In this document: positions 38,690 through 46,057 of the stretch, in pieces
Layout of the letters: the number at the start of each line of letters is the position of its first letter
Position numbering within the stretch: position 1 is the stretch's first letter
DNA from: Lachnospiraceae bacterium P6A3
GTDB taxonomy: Bacteria; Bacillota; Clostridia; Lachnospirales; Lachnospiraceae
DNA length: 64,000 nucleotides
Reading direction: 5' to 3'
Assembly: GCA_000702085.1 (NCBI GenBank)
Contig: JNKP01000001.1
Span: forward strand, 979,693-1,043,692
Position numbers and translations under genes: made by a program
Notes under the pieces: model-generated
Seen by the model: only the letters and a program-made list of their open reading frames with translations
Databases searched by the model: none
What the model was told of the DNA's origin: nothing

Positions 38690-39172
38690 GAAAGAGACTG
38701 CGGGACCCCGCAAAAAGACAGGGTCCCGTTCTCTCATTTAGCATATACCGTTTCCCACCGCAAACTTAATCAATTAAGTATGTTCGGGTTTTCGGAACCG
38801 CCAAAAGGCAAAAAAAATCCCGTGATATTTTTTCCTTCGGTTCCGGCATCTTACGCCTATGGCCCGGATCTGTAGGATCCTTTATTACGCATTATTCTTT
38901 CCCTACGGAAAGTCGACGCGCCATCAGTTCGGGCGCATATTTTATTTTGTTATTGTTCGGAGTTGTTAAACCGGATAATTTGGTTGGTTTTATCAGTCGG
39001 AATTGAATGATTCCATAAAAGATAAGCCCGGCATGCAATGTGAAGTTGCCTGCGGTTCTTTTTTGCCCGCAGATAAGAGGCTGCGGGCCGAAAAATGTAT
39101 ATTGCCGGTCATTTGCCGGCCATTCCAAAGTTTCATCTCCTTTCCGCCATACATTGGGCGGAAGATGCATAA
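38690..39172 (-). ncRNA. Candidate large structured noncoding RNA
   Basis: This gene-free stretch is AT-rich but holds at least ten hairpins. The stems are 39134-39137/39164-39167 with inner 39142-39148/39157-39163; 39104-39108/39116-39120; 39065-39072/39081-39088 (8 bp perfect); 38999-39003/39010-39014; 38918-38922/38932-38936; 38897-38902/38907-38912; 38866-38870/38876-38880; 38793-38800/38838-38845 (8 bp perfect, long-range); 38765-38769/38774-38778; and 38701-38708/38721-38728 (8 bp, flanked by AGAGA/TCTCT). The strand is chosen because a TATGAT (39179-39184) precedes it on minus. It could be a member of a known large RNA family such as ROOL or raiA, or something new. Confidence 0.5.
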
Positions 39173-39362
39173 ATAATTATCATAAAATCAAAAAATCCCC
39201 TCAATGGGTAAAATTACCGATTTTTCAATGACACATACGTCATAACCCTTTACAAAAAGGTCAAAAAGTACGATATATATTGAAATTCACCGATTTAGTG
39301 ATTATTTTTTTATTAAGATTATTACCTTAACCGAAATAGTGTATAAATATACCGAAATTCTG

Positions 39363-39391
39363 TTGACGGGTATATGAATTAAGGCTATTAT
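39363..39391 (+). promoter_or_regulatory. Promoter of mecA
   Basis: TTGACG (39363-39368), 17-bp spacer, TATTAT (39386-39391); transcription should begin near 39398, giving a 25-nt leader with GGGGAGG. Confidence 0.8.
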
Positions 39392-39422
39392 AGGAAAAAT
39401 CTTAAAAAGGGGAGGAAAACCT

Positions 39423-40205
39423 ATGGAAATTGAAGTAGTAGGCAATCTTCGCATCAAATGCACCCTTACAAAAGAATACCTTGAGTCCCGCTGGATCAGT
39501 CTGAAAGACCTGGCATACGGAAACTACGCAGCCACCGAGCTGTTCAGAGATATAATCGAAGAGACTAAAGCCCGCTTCGGGATTGATTTTCAGGCCAAAG
39601 AAAACCATCCCGTCATGATCGAGGCGATTCCCATGGGAGAAGATTCCCTTGTGGTCTATATCAGCAAAGCGGAGGACGTGGACGAGCTGGATACCAGATT
39701 TTCCAGATTCCTGCCCAAGCCCATGTCCGGCGGAATCACCCCCTATGAGGACGACGATGACGATTTCTTCGATGCGGACGACGAAGACGAGGATGCACTG
39801 GCAGGCTTTGCACCTTTCTCCAAGCCCGATAAGCCGGTGGTCAGAAAGACCGCTCCTTCTTTCGGAAAGTCGTTTTTCGATCTCCTTGAGCAGGAAAAAG
39901 AAAACATCCGTAACCGCGGCTGCATCCTGACCGTAAGTTTCGACAGGCTCAGCGATCTTATTGAGCTTGCTTCCTCAAGTCTCAAATACGAGGGAGAAAC
40001 TTCCGTATACAAGAACAGAGCAGACGGCAAATATCTGCTGGTGATTTCTGCTTCGGCCGAAGATTTCGCAAAAGTCATGAATTTTGCGGAGCAGGCCACC
40101 GAGTTCGGAGCCACCAGATTTATCCCCAAAGCGGACGCAGGTTTCCTTGATAACGGCTATGATGTGATAATCGCCACAAAAGCCCTTCAGAAACTGTCAG
40201 TATAA
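39423..40205 (+). CDS. mecA: Adaptor protein MecA
   Basis: 260 aa. MecA adaptors deliver substrates to ClpC. The N-terminal domain (1-95) starts MEIEVVGNLRIKCTLTKEYL and the acidic linker (about 105-130) contains DDDDDFFDADDEDEDAL. The C-terminal domain (150-260) contains CILTVSFDRLSDLIELA. GGGGAGG precedes the ATG. It is a single gene closed by a terminator at 40224-40258. Confidence 0.9.
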   Translation: MEIEVVGNLRIKCTLTKEYLESRWISLKDLAYGNYAATELFRDIIEETKARFGIDFQAKENHPVMIEAIPMGEDSLVVYISKAEDVDELDTRFSRFLPKPMSGGITPYEDDDDDFFDADDEDEDALAGFAPFSKPDKPVVRKTAPSFGKSFFDLLEQEKENIRNRGCILTVSFDRLSDLIELASSSLKYEGETSVYKNRADGKYLLVISASAEDFAKVMNFAEQATEFGATRFIPKADAGFLDNGYDVIIATKALQKLSV

Positions 40206-40223
40206 GCATTTTAACCAAATACG

Positions 40224-40258
40224 GCAGGTCGGATTCGGATATCCGGCCTGCTGTTTTT
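40224..40258 (+). terminator. Terminator of mecA
   Basis: GCAGGTCGGAT (40224-40234) and ATCCGGCCTGC (40241-40251) pair over 11 bp (one U-G), followed by TGTTTTT. Confidence 0.88.
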
Positions 40259-40271
40259 ATGTGCCCTTTTA

Positions 40272-40280
40272 TGCTATAAT
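40272..40280 (+). promoter_or_regulatory. Extended -10 promoter of gdpP
   Basis: TGC-TATAAT (TATAAT at 40275-40280) is an extended -10 about 39 bp before the gene; the -35 is poor. Confidence 0.6.
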
Positions 40281-40318
40281 GTCAGAGATCTTTTTCTACG
40301 GTCAGAAAGGTAAAGGCA

Positions 40319-42376
40319 ATGATGAAAACCCGCTTGAAAGTTAAGGGGCACTTAAGATCGTATATGCGTTTCAACATATACCTCGGTTTCCTGCTCCTTG
40401 CCTTAAACGCAGCAGTATTTCTTGTAAGTATTCAGGCCGGAGTGCTTCTGAGTGCTTTTACTGTCTTCTATTTTGCGGTCACTCTGACTCTCTATTACAA
40501 CAACAAGCCCATGATCATGAATGAGCTTGTAAGCTTCGCGACCGAATACGGTCAGATCCAGAGAAAACTTCTCAGAGAGCTCGACATACCTTACGCCCTC
40601 CTCGACGAGGACGGCAAAGTAATGTGGACCAACTACGCCTTCGAGCAGGTTACCGAGATCGAAGGCAAGTACAACAAGTCCATTACCTCTCTTTTCCCCG
40701 TGATTACGGGCGACAAGCTTCCCAGAGACGAGGATTCCACAGAAGCCGAGTTTGACATCGAGCATTCCGGCAAGGACTACACCATCAAGCTCAAGAGGAT
40801 CCCCCTCAAGGAAATGGCGGAAAACAGTGCCATCATCGAAGCCGAAGGATACAACGGCTACCTGATAGCGATGTTCATGTTCGACAAGACCGCACTCAAC
40901 ATTGCCCTCCAGGAACTGGACGATCAGTCCCTCTGTGTCGGAATGATCTATCTGGACAACTTCGATGAAGCCATGGAAAGCGTTGAGGAAGTCAAGCAGA
41001 GTCTCCTTGCAGCTCTCATAGACCGTAAGGTCAATAAATACATCTCAAGCGTCGACGGCATCTGCCGCAAGATGGAGAAGGATAAGTACCTCATCATTCT
41101 GAGAAAGAAAGCCATCTCCGAGATGCAGGACAAGCATTTCGAACTCCTCAGTGATATCAAGACCGTCAAGATCGGTGAAAACAGCATGTCCGTAACCACC
41201 AGTATCGGACTGGGAACCGACGGCCTCACATATGCCCAGAATTATGAATACGCACGTAACGCCATAGACCTTGCCCTCGGACGAGGCGGCGACCAGGCGG
41301 TCATTAAGACCAAGGATCAGGTAACCTACTACGGCGGAAAATCCCAGACGGTTGAAAAGAATACGAGAGTCAAGGCAAGAGTCAAGGCTCAGGCACTCAG
41401 AGAGATCATCACCGCCAAAGAAAACGTCCTCATCATGGGACACAGAAATCCCGATGCCGATGCTTTCGGTGCTGCGGTAGGTATCTACTGTATCTCCAAA
41501 GTCCTGGGAAAAAATGCTTATATCGTAATGGATAATCCCAACTCCGATATACAGCCCGTTGTCGATACATTCGTAAACGGAAGTGAAGAATTCGAAGAAG
41601 TGCTGATCACTTCCCAGCAGGCCATAGATTTTGCATCAACAGGTTCCGTACTGGTAGTCGTAGACGTCAATAAGCCTTCGATCACCGAGTGCCCCGACCT
41701 GATCAAGTATTGCAAGACCATCGTTGTGCTCGACCACCACAGAGCAGGAAACGAAGTCATCGAAAACGCTACACTTTCGTACATCGAGCCTTACGCATCC
41801 AGCGCATGTGAGATGATCTCCGAGATTCTCCAGTATGCTGCGGATAACGTTAAGATCAGACCCGAAGAAGCGGACTGCATGTACTCCGGAATCATGGTTG
41901 ACTCAAACAATTTCCAGAGCAAAGCAGGTGTAAGAACATTCGAAGCGGCGGCATTCCTCAGAAGATGCGGTGCCGACGTAACCAGAGTCCGTAAGCTGTT
42001 CAGAGCGGACGCATCCGAATACAAAGCAAAAGCAGATGCCGTATCACAGGCAGAGATTTACCGCGGATCATATGCGATAAGCATTTGTACCGCAGACGAT
42101 TGTCCCAGCCCCACCGTCATCGGCGCACAGGCTGCCAACGAGCTTCTTAACATCAGAGGCATTAAGGCAAGCTTCGTACTTACGGAGTTCGGCAGCAAGA
42201 TCCATATAAGTGCAAGGTCCATAGACGAAGTCAACGTACAGCTCATTATGGAGCGTATGGGCGGAGGCGGACATCTCTCAGTAGCGGCATGTCAGCTTGA
42301 AGGCACACAGATAGAAGAAGCTATCGGTGAGCTTAAAAATACAATAGATTCTATGATGGAAAGCGGTGAGATCTGA
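40319..42376 (+). CDS. gdpP: Cyclic-di-AMP phosphodiesterase GdpP
   Basis: 685 aa. Two N-terminal membrane helices (about 17-58), a PAS-like domain (80-190), a degenerate GGDEF domain (about 200-345) and a DHH/DHHA1 phosphodiesterase (365-680). The DHH motifs are MGHRNPDADAFGAA, VVVDVNKPS and VVLDHHRAG; the DHHA1 end is RMGGGGHLSVAACQLEG. It hydrolyses the second messenger c-di-AMP, which governs osmotic and wall homeostasis. The stop overlaps the rplI start (ATGA type, TGATGA). The gdpP-rplI-dnaB order is conserved across Firmicutes. Confidence 0.94.
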   Translation: MMKTRLKVKGHLRSYMRFNIYLGFLLLALNAAVFLVSIQAGVLLSAFTVFYFAVTLTLYYNNKPMIMNELVSFATEYGQIQRKLLRELDIPYALLDEDGKVMWTNYAFEQVTEIEGKYNKSITSLFPVITGDKLPRDEDSTEAEFDIEHSGKDYTIKLKRIPLKEMAENSAIIEAEGYNGYLIAMFMFDKTALNIALQELDDQSLCVGMIYLDNFDEAMESVEEVKQSLLAALIDRKVNKYISSVDGICRKMEKDKYLIILRKKAISEMQDKHFELLSDIKTVKIGENSMSVTTSIGLGTDGLTYAQNYEYARNAIDLALGRGGDQAVIKTKDQVTYYGGKSQTVEKNTRVKARVKAQALREIITAKENVLIMGHRNPDADAFGAAVGIYCISKVLGKNAYIVMDNPNSDIQPVVDTFVNGSEEFEEVLITSQQAIDFASTGSVLVVVDVNKPSITECPDLIKYCKTIVVLDHHRAGNEVIENATLSYIEPYASSACEMISEILQYAADNVKIRPEEADCMYSGIMVDSNNFQSKAGVRTFEAAAFLRRCGADVTRVRKLFRADASEYKAKADAVSQAEIYRGSYAISICTADDCPSPTVIGAQAANELLNIRGIKASFVLTEFGSKIHISARSIDEVNVQLIMERMGGGGHLSVAACQLEGTQIEEAIGELKNTIDSMMESGEI

Positions 42377-42822
42377 TGAAGATTATTTTACTCAAAGACG
42401 AAAAGAAATTAGGCAAGAAAGGCGATATCATCGAAGCAAGCGACGGATACGCAAGAAATTATATTCTCCCCAAGGGAGTAGGCGTAGAGGCAACTCCCGC
42501 CAACATGAACACTCTTAAACTCCAGAAAGCAAACGCTCAGAAGGTTGCCGAAGAAAAACTCGAAGATGCCAAGGCTCTCGCAGAGAAGCTTGCATCCATC
42601 ACGGTTAAGACCACCATCAAGACCGGTGCGGGCGGACGAGCATTCGGCTCCGTCTCTTCCAAGGAAATCGCAGAGGAATGCAAGGCTCAGCACGGCATCG
42701 AACTCGATAAGAAAAAGATCGTTCTCGATGATGCCATCAAGGCACCCGGAACATACAACGTCCAGGTTAAGATCCATCCCGAAGTAACCGGCACATTAAG
42801 CGTCAAAGTCGAAGAGGCTTAA
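42376..42822 (+). CDS. rplI: 50S ribosomal protein L9
   Basis: 148 aa, normal length. The N-terminal RNA-binding domain starts MKIILLKDEKKLGKKGDI and contains SDGYARNYILPKG. The connecting helix and C-terminal domain follow, with GGRAFGSVSSKEIAEECK. It overlaps gdpP by one base and is followed by dnaB after 1 nt. Confidence 0.97.
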   Translation: MKIILLKDEKKLGKKGDIIEASDGYARNYILPKGVGVEATPANMNTLKLQKANAQKVAEEKLEDAKALAEKLASITVKTTIKTGAGGRAFGSVSSKEIAEECKAQHGIELDKKKIVLDDAIKAPGTYNVQVKIHPEVTGTLSVKVEEA

Positions 42823-42823
42823 C

Positions 42824-44209
42824 ATGGACGGATACAGCGAAAATGTCATCAAAAAAATAATGCCCCATGACGACGACGCGGAAAGAGCCGTTCTTACCAG
42901 TATGCTCATGTCCTCCAAGGCAATATCCGAGGCACAGGAGATCATCAAAAACGGCGACGAATTCTTTAACCGCGTATACGGTATCATCTACGACACCATA
43001 GTCGAAATGGAAAATAACGGTCTTAAGGTCGATCCCGTCACCCTCAAGGATAAGCTGGGAGAAAAGGAACTTCCTTCCGAAGTTGCAAGCCTCTCCTATC
43101 TCATGGAGATTGTGAGGGATTCAACTTCAAGCACCAGTGCCAACGTTATCTACTATGCGCAGATCGTTCACAAAAAGGCGGAATCACGAAGTCTTATCAA
43201 GGCAGCGGAGTCAATTGCGGAGGAAGGATACCGTGATGATACGGATGTTTCCGAACTCTTTAACGTAGCCGAAAAGAAGATCTACGATGCGACGCAGTCC
43301 AGAATAGTAAGAGACATCAGACCCATCGAAGAAGTCTTCTTCGATGCTCTCACCAATGTTTCCAACGCATACAGACTGCAGGGTAACATCACAGGACTTG
43401 CTACCGGCTTCACCGACCTGGATTATTTCACATCGGGATTCCAGAGATCCGACTTTATCCTCATCGCGGCAAGACCTTCAATGGGAAAGACCGCTTTTGC
43501 TCTTAACATCGCAGAACACATGGCTCTTAAGAACGGCAACGGTGTCGGCATATTCTCACTGGAAATGAGCTCGACCCAGCTTGCAAACAGACTTATGGCC
43601 ATGAACTCCAGAGTAAGCGTTTCGCTCCTCAGAAGCGGTAAGATCTCCGGTGACGATTATCAGAAGATCACGGACAGCGGTACTCTTTTCGGAAGAAGCG
43701 GACTCTTCATCGACGACACACCCGGAATCAGCGTAGCGGAGCTCAGATCAAAATGCCGCAGGCTTAAGAGTGCAGGCAAGCTGGACATCATCTTCATCGA
43801 CTACTTACAGCTGATGACAGGCTCTGGACGTGCGGAGAGCAGACAGCAGGAAGTCTCCCAGATATCGAGAGAATTAAAGGGACTTGCCAGAGAACTGGAT
43901 ATCCCCGTCGTAGCACTCTCCCAGCTCTCACGTACCGTTGAAAGCAGAAAGCCTCCCAAGCCCATGCTTTCCGACCTTCGTGAATCCGGTGCGATCGAGC
44001 AGGATGCCGACGTCGTTATGTTCATCTACCGTGAGGACTACTACAACAAAGACACCAAGCGTAAGAACGTTTCGGATATCATCATCGCCAAGCAAAGAAA
44101 CGGCCCGGTCGATGAATTCCCTCTCGTATGGCTGCCCGAATATACCAAGTTCGCCAATATGAGCAAGGATGAAAAAGAAAAACTCAAATCGAATTCAAGC
44201 GAAGAATAA
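42824..44209 (+). CDS. dnaB: Replicative DNA helicase DnaB
   Basis: 461 aa. N-terminal helical domain (1-110) with PHDDDAERAVLTSML. The RecA-like motor (175-450) has the P-loop ARPSMGKTAFALN, Walker B LDIIFIDYLQLM and the late LRESGAIEQDADVVMF motif. It is the hexameric helicase at the replication fork and the target of the DnaI-like loader encoded at 11191-12150. Last gene of the gdpP unit. Confidence 0.96.
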   Translation: MDGYSENVIKKIMPHDDDAERAVLTSMLMSSKAISEAQEIIKNGDEFFNRVYGIIYDTIVEMENNGLKVDPVTLKDKLGEKELPSEVASLSYLMEIVRDSTSSTSANVIYYAQIVHKKAESRSLIKAAESIAEEGYRDDTDVSELFNVAEKKIYDATQSRIVRDIRPIEEVFFDALTNVSNAYRLQGNITGLATGFTDLDYFTSGFQRSDFILIAARPSMGKTAFALNIAEHMALKNGNGVGIFSLEMSSTQLANRLMAMNSRVSVSLLRSGKISGDDYQKITDSGTLFGRSGLFIDDTPGISVAELRSKCRRLKSAGKLDIIFIDYLQLMTGSGRAESRQQEVSQISRELKGLARELDIPVVALSQLSRTVESRKPPKPMLSDLRESGAIEQDADVVMFIYREDYYNKDTKRKNVSDIIIAKQRNGPVDEFPLVWLPEYTKFANMSKDEKEKLKSNSSEE

Positions 44210-44211
44210 AA

Positions 44212-44245
44212 AAAGCGCAGGTCCGAAGACCTGCGCTTTCTCTTT
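44212..44245 (+). terminator. Bidirectional terminator
   Basis: AAAGCGCAGGTC-CGAA-GACCTGCGCTTT, a 12-bp perfect stem with A-rich left and T-rich right flanks, between dnaB and the ferredoxin gene. Confidence 0.9.
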
Positions 44246-44254
44246 GCTATTAAA

Positions 44255-44425
44255 TTAAGCCTGCTCGATACAAGCAACGGGGCACTGACCTGCGCAAGCG
44301 CCGCAGTCGATGCACTTTTCCTTGTCGATCTCGAACTTGCCATCGCCCATGCTGATAGCTCCAACAGGGCACTGAGCTTCACATCCGCCACAGCAGATGC
44401 ATCCTTCGCCAATCTGATATGCCAT
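44255..44425 (-). CDS. 2[4Fe-4S] ferredoxin, 56 aa
   Basis: A short frame encodes a clostridial-type ferredoxin starting MAYQIGEGCICCGGCEAQCP. Two 4Fe-4S motifs are seen: CICCGGCEAQCP and CIDCGACAGQCP. The length (56 aa) is exactly that of classical small ferredoxins. It carries low-potential electrons for pyruvate oxidation, hydrogenase or Rnf-type complexes. AGGAGG precedes the ATG. It lies immediately downstream of the PFL locus but behind a gap of about 100 bp, so co-transcription is uncertain. Confidence 0.93.
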   Translation of the reverse strand: MAYQIGEGCICCGGCEAQCPVGAISMGDGKFEIDKEKCIDCGACAGQCPVACIEQA

Positions 44426-44532
44426 AATACATTTCCTCCTTACAAAACTTCTAACCCTACAACCGATATTTTAAACTAATAGTCTGACAATTACAAGAAA
44501 ATCGAGAGTTAGTCAGAACTAATTCTTTTTAG

Positions 44533-45315
44533 TTATTTGTGACTAAAATCCTCGCCCGCTTCTGTAAGTTCTGCTCTTCTCTTCTTGATGCCGTCGATGA
44601 TAACCTGCTTCTTGGTCAAAAGGATCTTGGGATCCATAGGCTTAACATCCTTGAGAGGATAATCGATGCCAAGTTTCTCGTACTTAACCTTACCCATGTC
44701 ATGATAAGGAAGTGCGTCCAGTGCTCTGAGATTGTGGAACTGTCCGAGGAAATATCCCAGATCATAGAGATACTTATCATCATCGGTCCATCCGGGAACG
44801 ACTACGTGGCGGATCCACATATCCACGCCCTTCTCCTGAAGATAAAAAGCAAACTTAAGGATATTGGTATTCGGCTGGGATGTAAGTTTCTTGTGATGCT
44901 CGTTATCGATATGCTTGATATCAAGCATAACCAGATCCGTTACCTTCATGAGTCTGTCATGCTTGGCCATCATCTCAGGATTATCGGGATTAAACATGAT
45001 TCCCGATGTATCAAGGCAGGTGTGGATTCCCTCTTTCTTACAGAGCTCAAAAAGTTCCGTTACGAAATCAATCTGAACGAGGGGCTCTCCGCCGGTAACG
45101 GTGATACCGCCGCCGTTCATGTAGAAGCTCTCATTTCTGTGATACTGCTCCAATATATACTTAGGCTCCATTTCCGTTGCGCCTACCTGATCCCAGGTAT
45201 CCGGGTTATGGCAGTAGAGGCATCTCATGGGACAGCCTTTTGTAAATACAACGAATCTTGTGCCGGGACCGTCGACGGTTCCGAAGCTTTCAAGAGAATG
45301 GATTTTTCCTATCAT
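44533..45315 (-). CDS. pflA: Pyruvate formate-lyase activating enzyme
   Basis: 260 aa from ATG 45315 (GGAGG upstream; the longer frame to 45369 lacks support). Radical SAM enzyme with the cluster motif CPMRCLYCHNPDTW (CxxxCxxC), preceded by SFGTVDGPGTRFVVFTKG. The GGE motif is TVTGGEPLVQ. It installs the glycyl radical on PFL. Here its substrate would be the separate 81-aa glycyl-radical protein encoded just upstream at 45414-45659. Confidence 0.95.
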   Translation of the reverse strand: MIGKIHSLESFGTVDGPGTRFVVFTKGCPMRCLYCHNPDTWDQVGATEMEPKYILEQYHRNESFYMNGGGITVTGGEPLVQIDFVTELFELCKKEGIHTCLDTSGIMFNPDNPEMMAKHDRLMKVTDLVMLDIKHIDNEHHKKLTSQPNTNILKFAFYLQEKGVDMWIRHVVVPGWTDDDKYLYDLGYFLGQFHNLRALDALPYHDMGKVKYEKLGIDYPLKDVKPMDPKILLTKKQVIIDGIKKRRAELTEAGEDFSHK

Positions 45316-45368
45316 ATTCTCACCTCCGTTACCCCAATATCTTACCACATTTAAGACTTCTTCGGACA

Positions 45369-45400
45369 TAAAAAAAGGACTGCCGCATTTGCGACAGCCC
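45369..45400 (-). terminator. Terminator or attenuator between the glycyl-radical gene and pflA
   Basis: A ten-pair stem (45377-45400, two G-U) around loop AAAT is followed on the minus strand by T7. It would lower pflA expression relative to the PFL subunits. Confidence 0.8.
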
Positions 45401-45413
45401 TTTGTCAGACTTA

Positions 45414-45659
45414 TTAGATGGACTCGTGGAATGTACGAGAGATAACGTCTGCCTGCTGCTCGGGAGTAAGCTTAATGAAGTTTACTGCGTATCCGGATAC
45501 ACGGATGGTGAGCTGAGGATAATTCTCGGGATGCTGCTGAGCATCGAGAAGAGTTTCTCTGTTGAGAACGTTTACATTAAGATGGTGGCCACCCTTGGTA
45601 GCATAACCATCGAGAAGATTCACAAGGTTGGAAACCTGTGCGGTAGCTGCTTCTGCCAT
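45414..45659 (-). CDS. Stand-alone glycyl-radical domain of a split pyruvate formate-lyase, 81 aa
   Basis: 81 aa from ATG 45659 (AGGAGG 8 nt upstream). The sequence is the C-terminal domain of [22 protein letters not shown], then [17 protein letters not shown] with the radical glycine at Gly56, ending [13 protein letters not shown]. Its closest classical comparison is the last about 80 residues of E. coli PflB or the spare-part protein GrcA/YfiD. Because the local pflB gene lacks this part, this gene is likely an essential subunit rather than a repair module. It lies between a 67-aa gene and pflA. Confidence 0.92.
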   Translation of the reverse strand: MAEAATAQVSNLVNLLDGYATKGGHHLNVNVLNRETLLDAQQHPENYPQLTIRVSGYAVNFIKLTPEQQADVISRTFHESI

Positions 45660-45694
45660 GATTTTTTCCTCCTGGTAATATATTGGTAAACTCA

Positions 45695-45714
45695 GAAATC
45701 GCTGATACGATTTC
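45695..45714 (-). other. Intercistronic hairpin before the glycyl-radical gene
   Basis: GAAATCG (45695-45701) and CGATTTC (45708-45714), 7 bp perfect, between the 67-aa gene and the 81-aa gene. No T-run follows. Confidence 0.5.
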
Positions 45715-45758
45715 TTCGTGATATGATTAAAAATCAAACCTGGGATTTCAGATCATAT

Positions 45759-45962
45759 CTACTGATAATCGTCGATACCCTGATGGAGCGTAGGAACGCT
45801 GCAAGCCAACGGGGTTCTGGAACAATCCGTGCAACCCATGGTCGTAACATCCTTAACATCTGACTGATCTTCCGACGTGTCTACATTGACATGTCCGGTG
45901 CCGCTTGCGAATCCATCATCGAGCATCTTTACAAGATCATCTATCATGTCTTTCTGATCCAT
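45759..45962 (-). CDS. 67-aa PFL-like Cys-rich mini-protein
   Basis: Starts MDQKDMIDDLVKMLDDGFAS and continues GTGHVNVDTSED. This aligns by eye to the segment just before the radical loop of PFL ([21 protein letters not shown] in the neighbour). The radical-loop RVSGY motif is absent. Instead the second half is TTMGCTDCSRTPLACSVP with three cysteines, then LHQGIDDYQ. GGAAAGGA precedes ATG 45962. It is encoded between the two halves of the split PFL, same strand. I do not recognise a named family; a regulatory, scaffolding or redox role for the split enzyme is possible but unproven. Confidence 0.72.
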   Translation of the reverse strand: MDQKDMIDDLVKMLDDGFASGTGHVNVDTSEDQSDVKDVTTMGCTDCSRTPLACSVPTLHQGIDDYQ

Positions 45963-46004
45963 AGTGGTATCCTTTCCGTTTATTTATTTATATCCGGCCC
46001 TTCC

Positions 46005-46035
46005 GGCCAAGGTACCGGGAACCCGGTACGTGGCC
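46005..46035 (-). other. Intercistronic hairpin after pflB
   Basis: GTACCGG/CCGGTAC around loop GAAC (46012-46029) with outer GGCC/GGCC (46005-46008, 46032-46035). It sits between the pflB stop and the 67-aa gene and has no T-run, so mRNA stabilisation or partial termination is more likely than full termination. Confidence 0.6.
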
Positions 46036-46057
46036 TTCGGAGCTTCGAGGCATTTAA

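Noticed and set aside
38892..39170. A 92-codon open frame on the minus strand inside the hairpin-rich gap
   Set aside because: Unusual composition, no family resemblance, and it runs straight through several perfect stems (for example 39065-39088), so the structured-RNA reading explains the sequence better.
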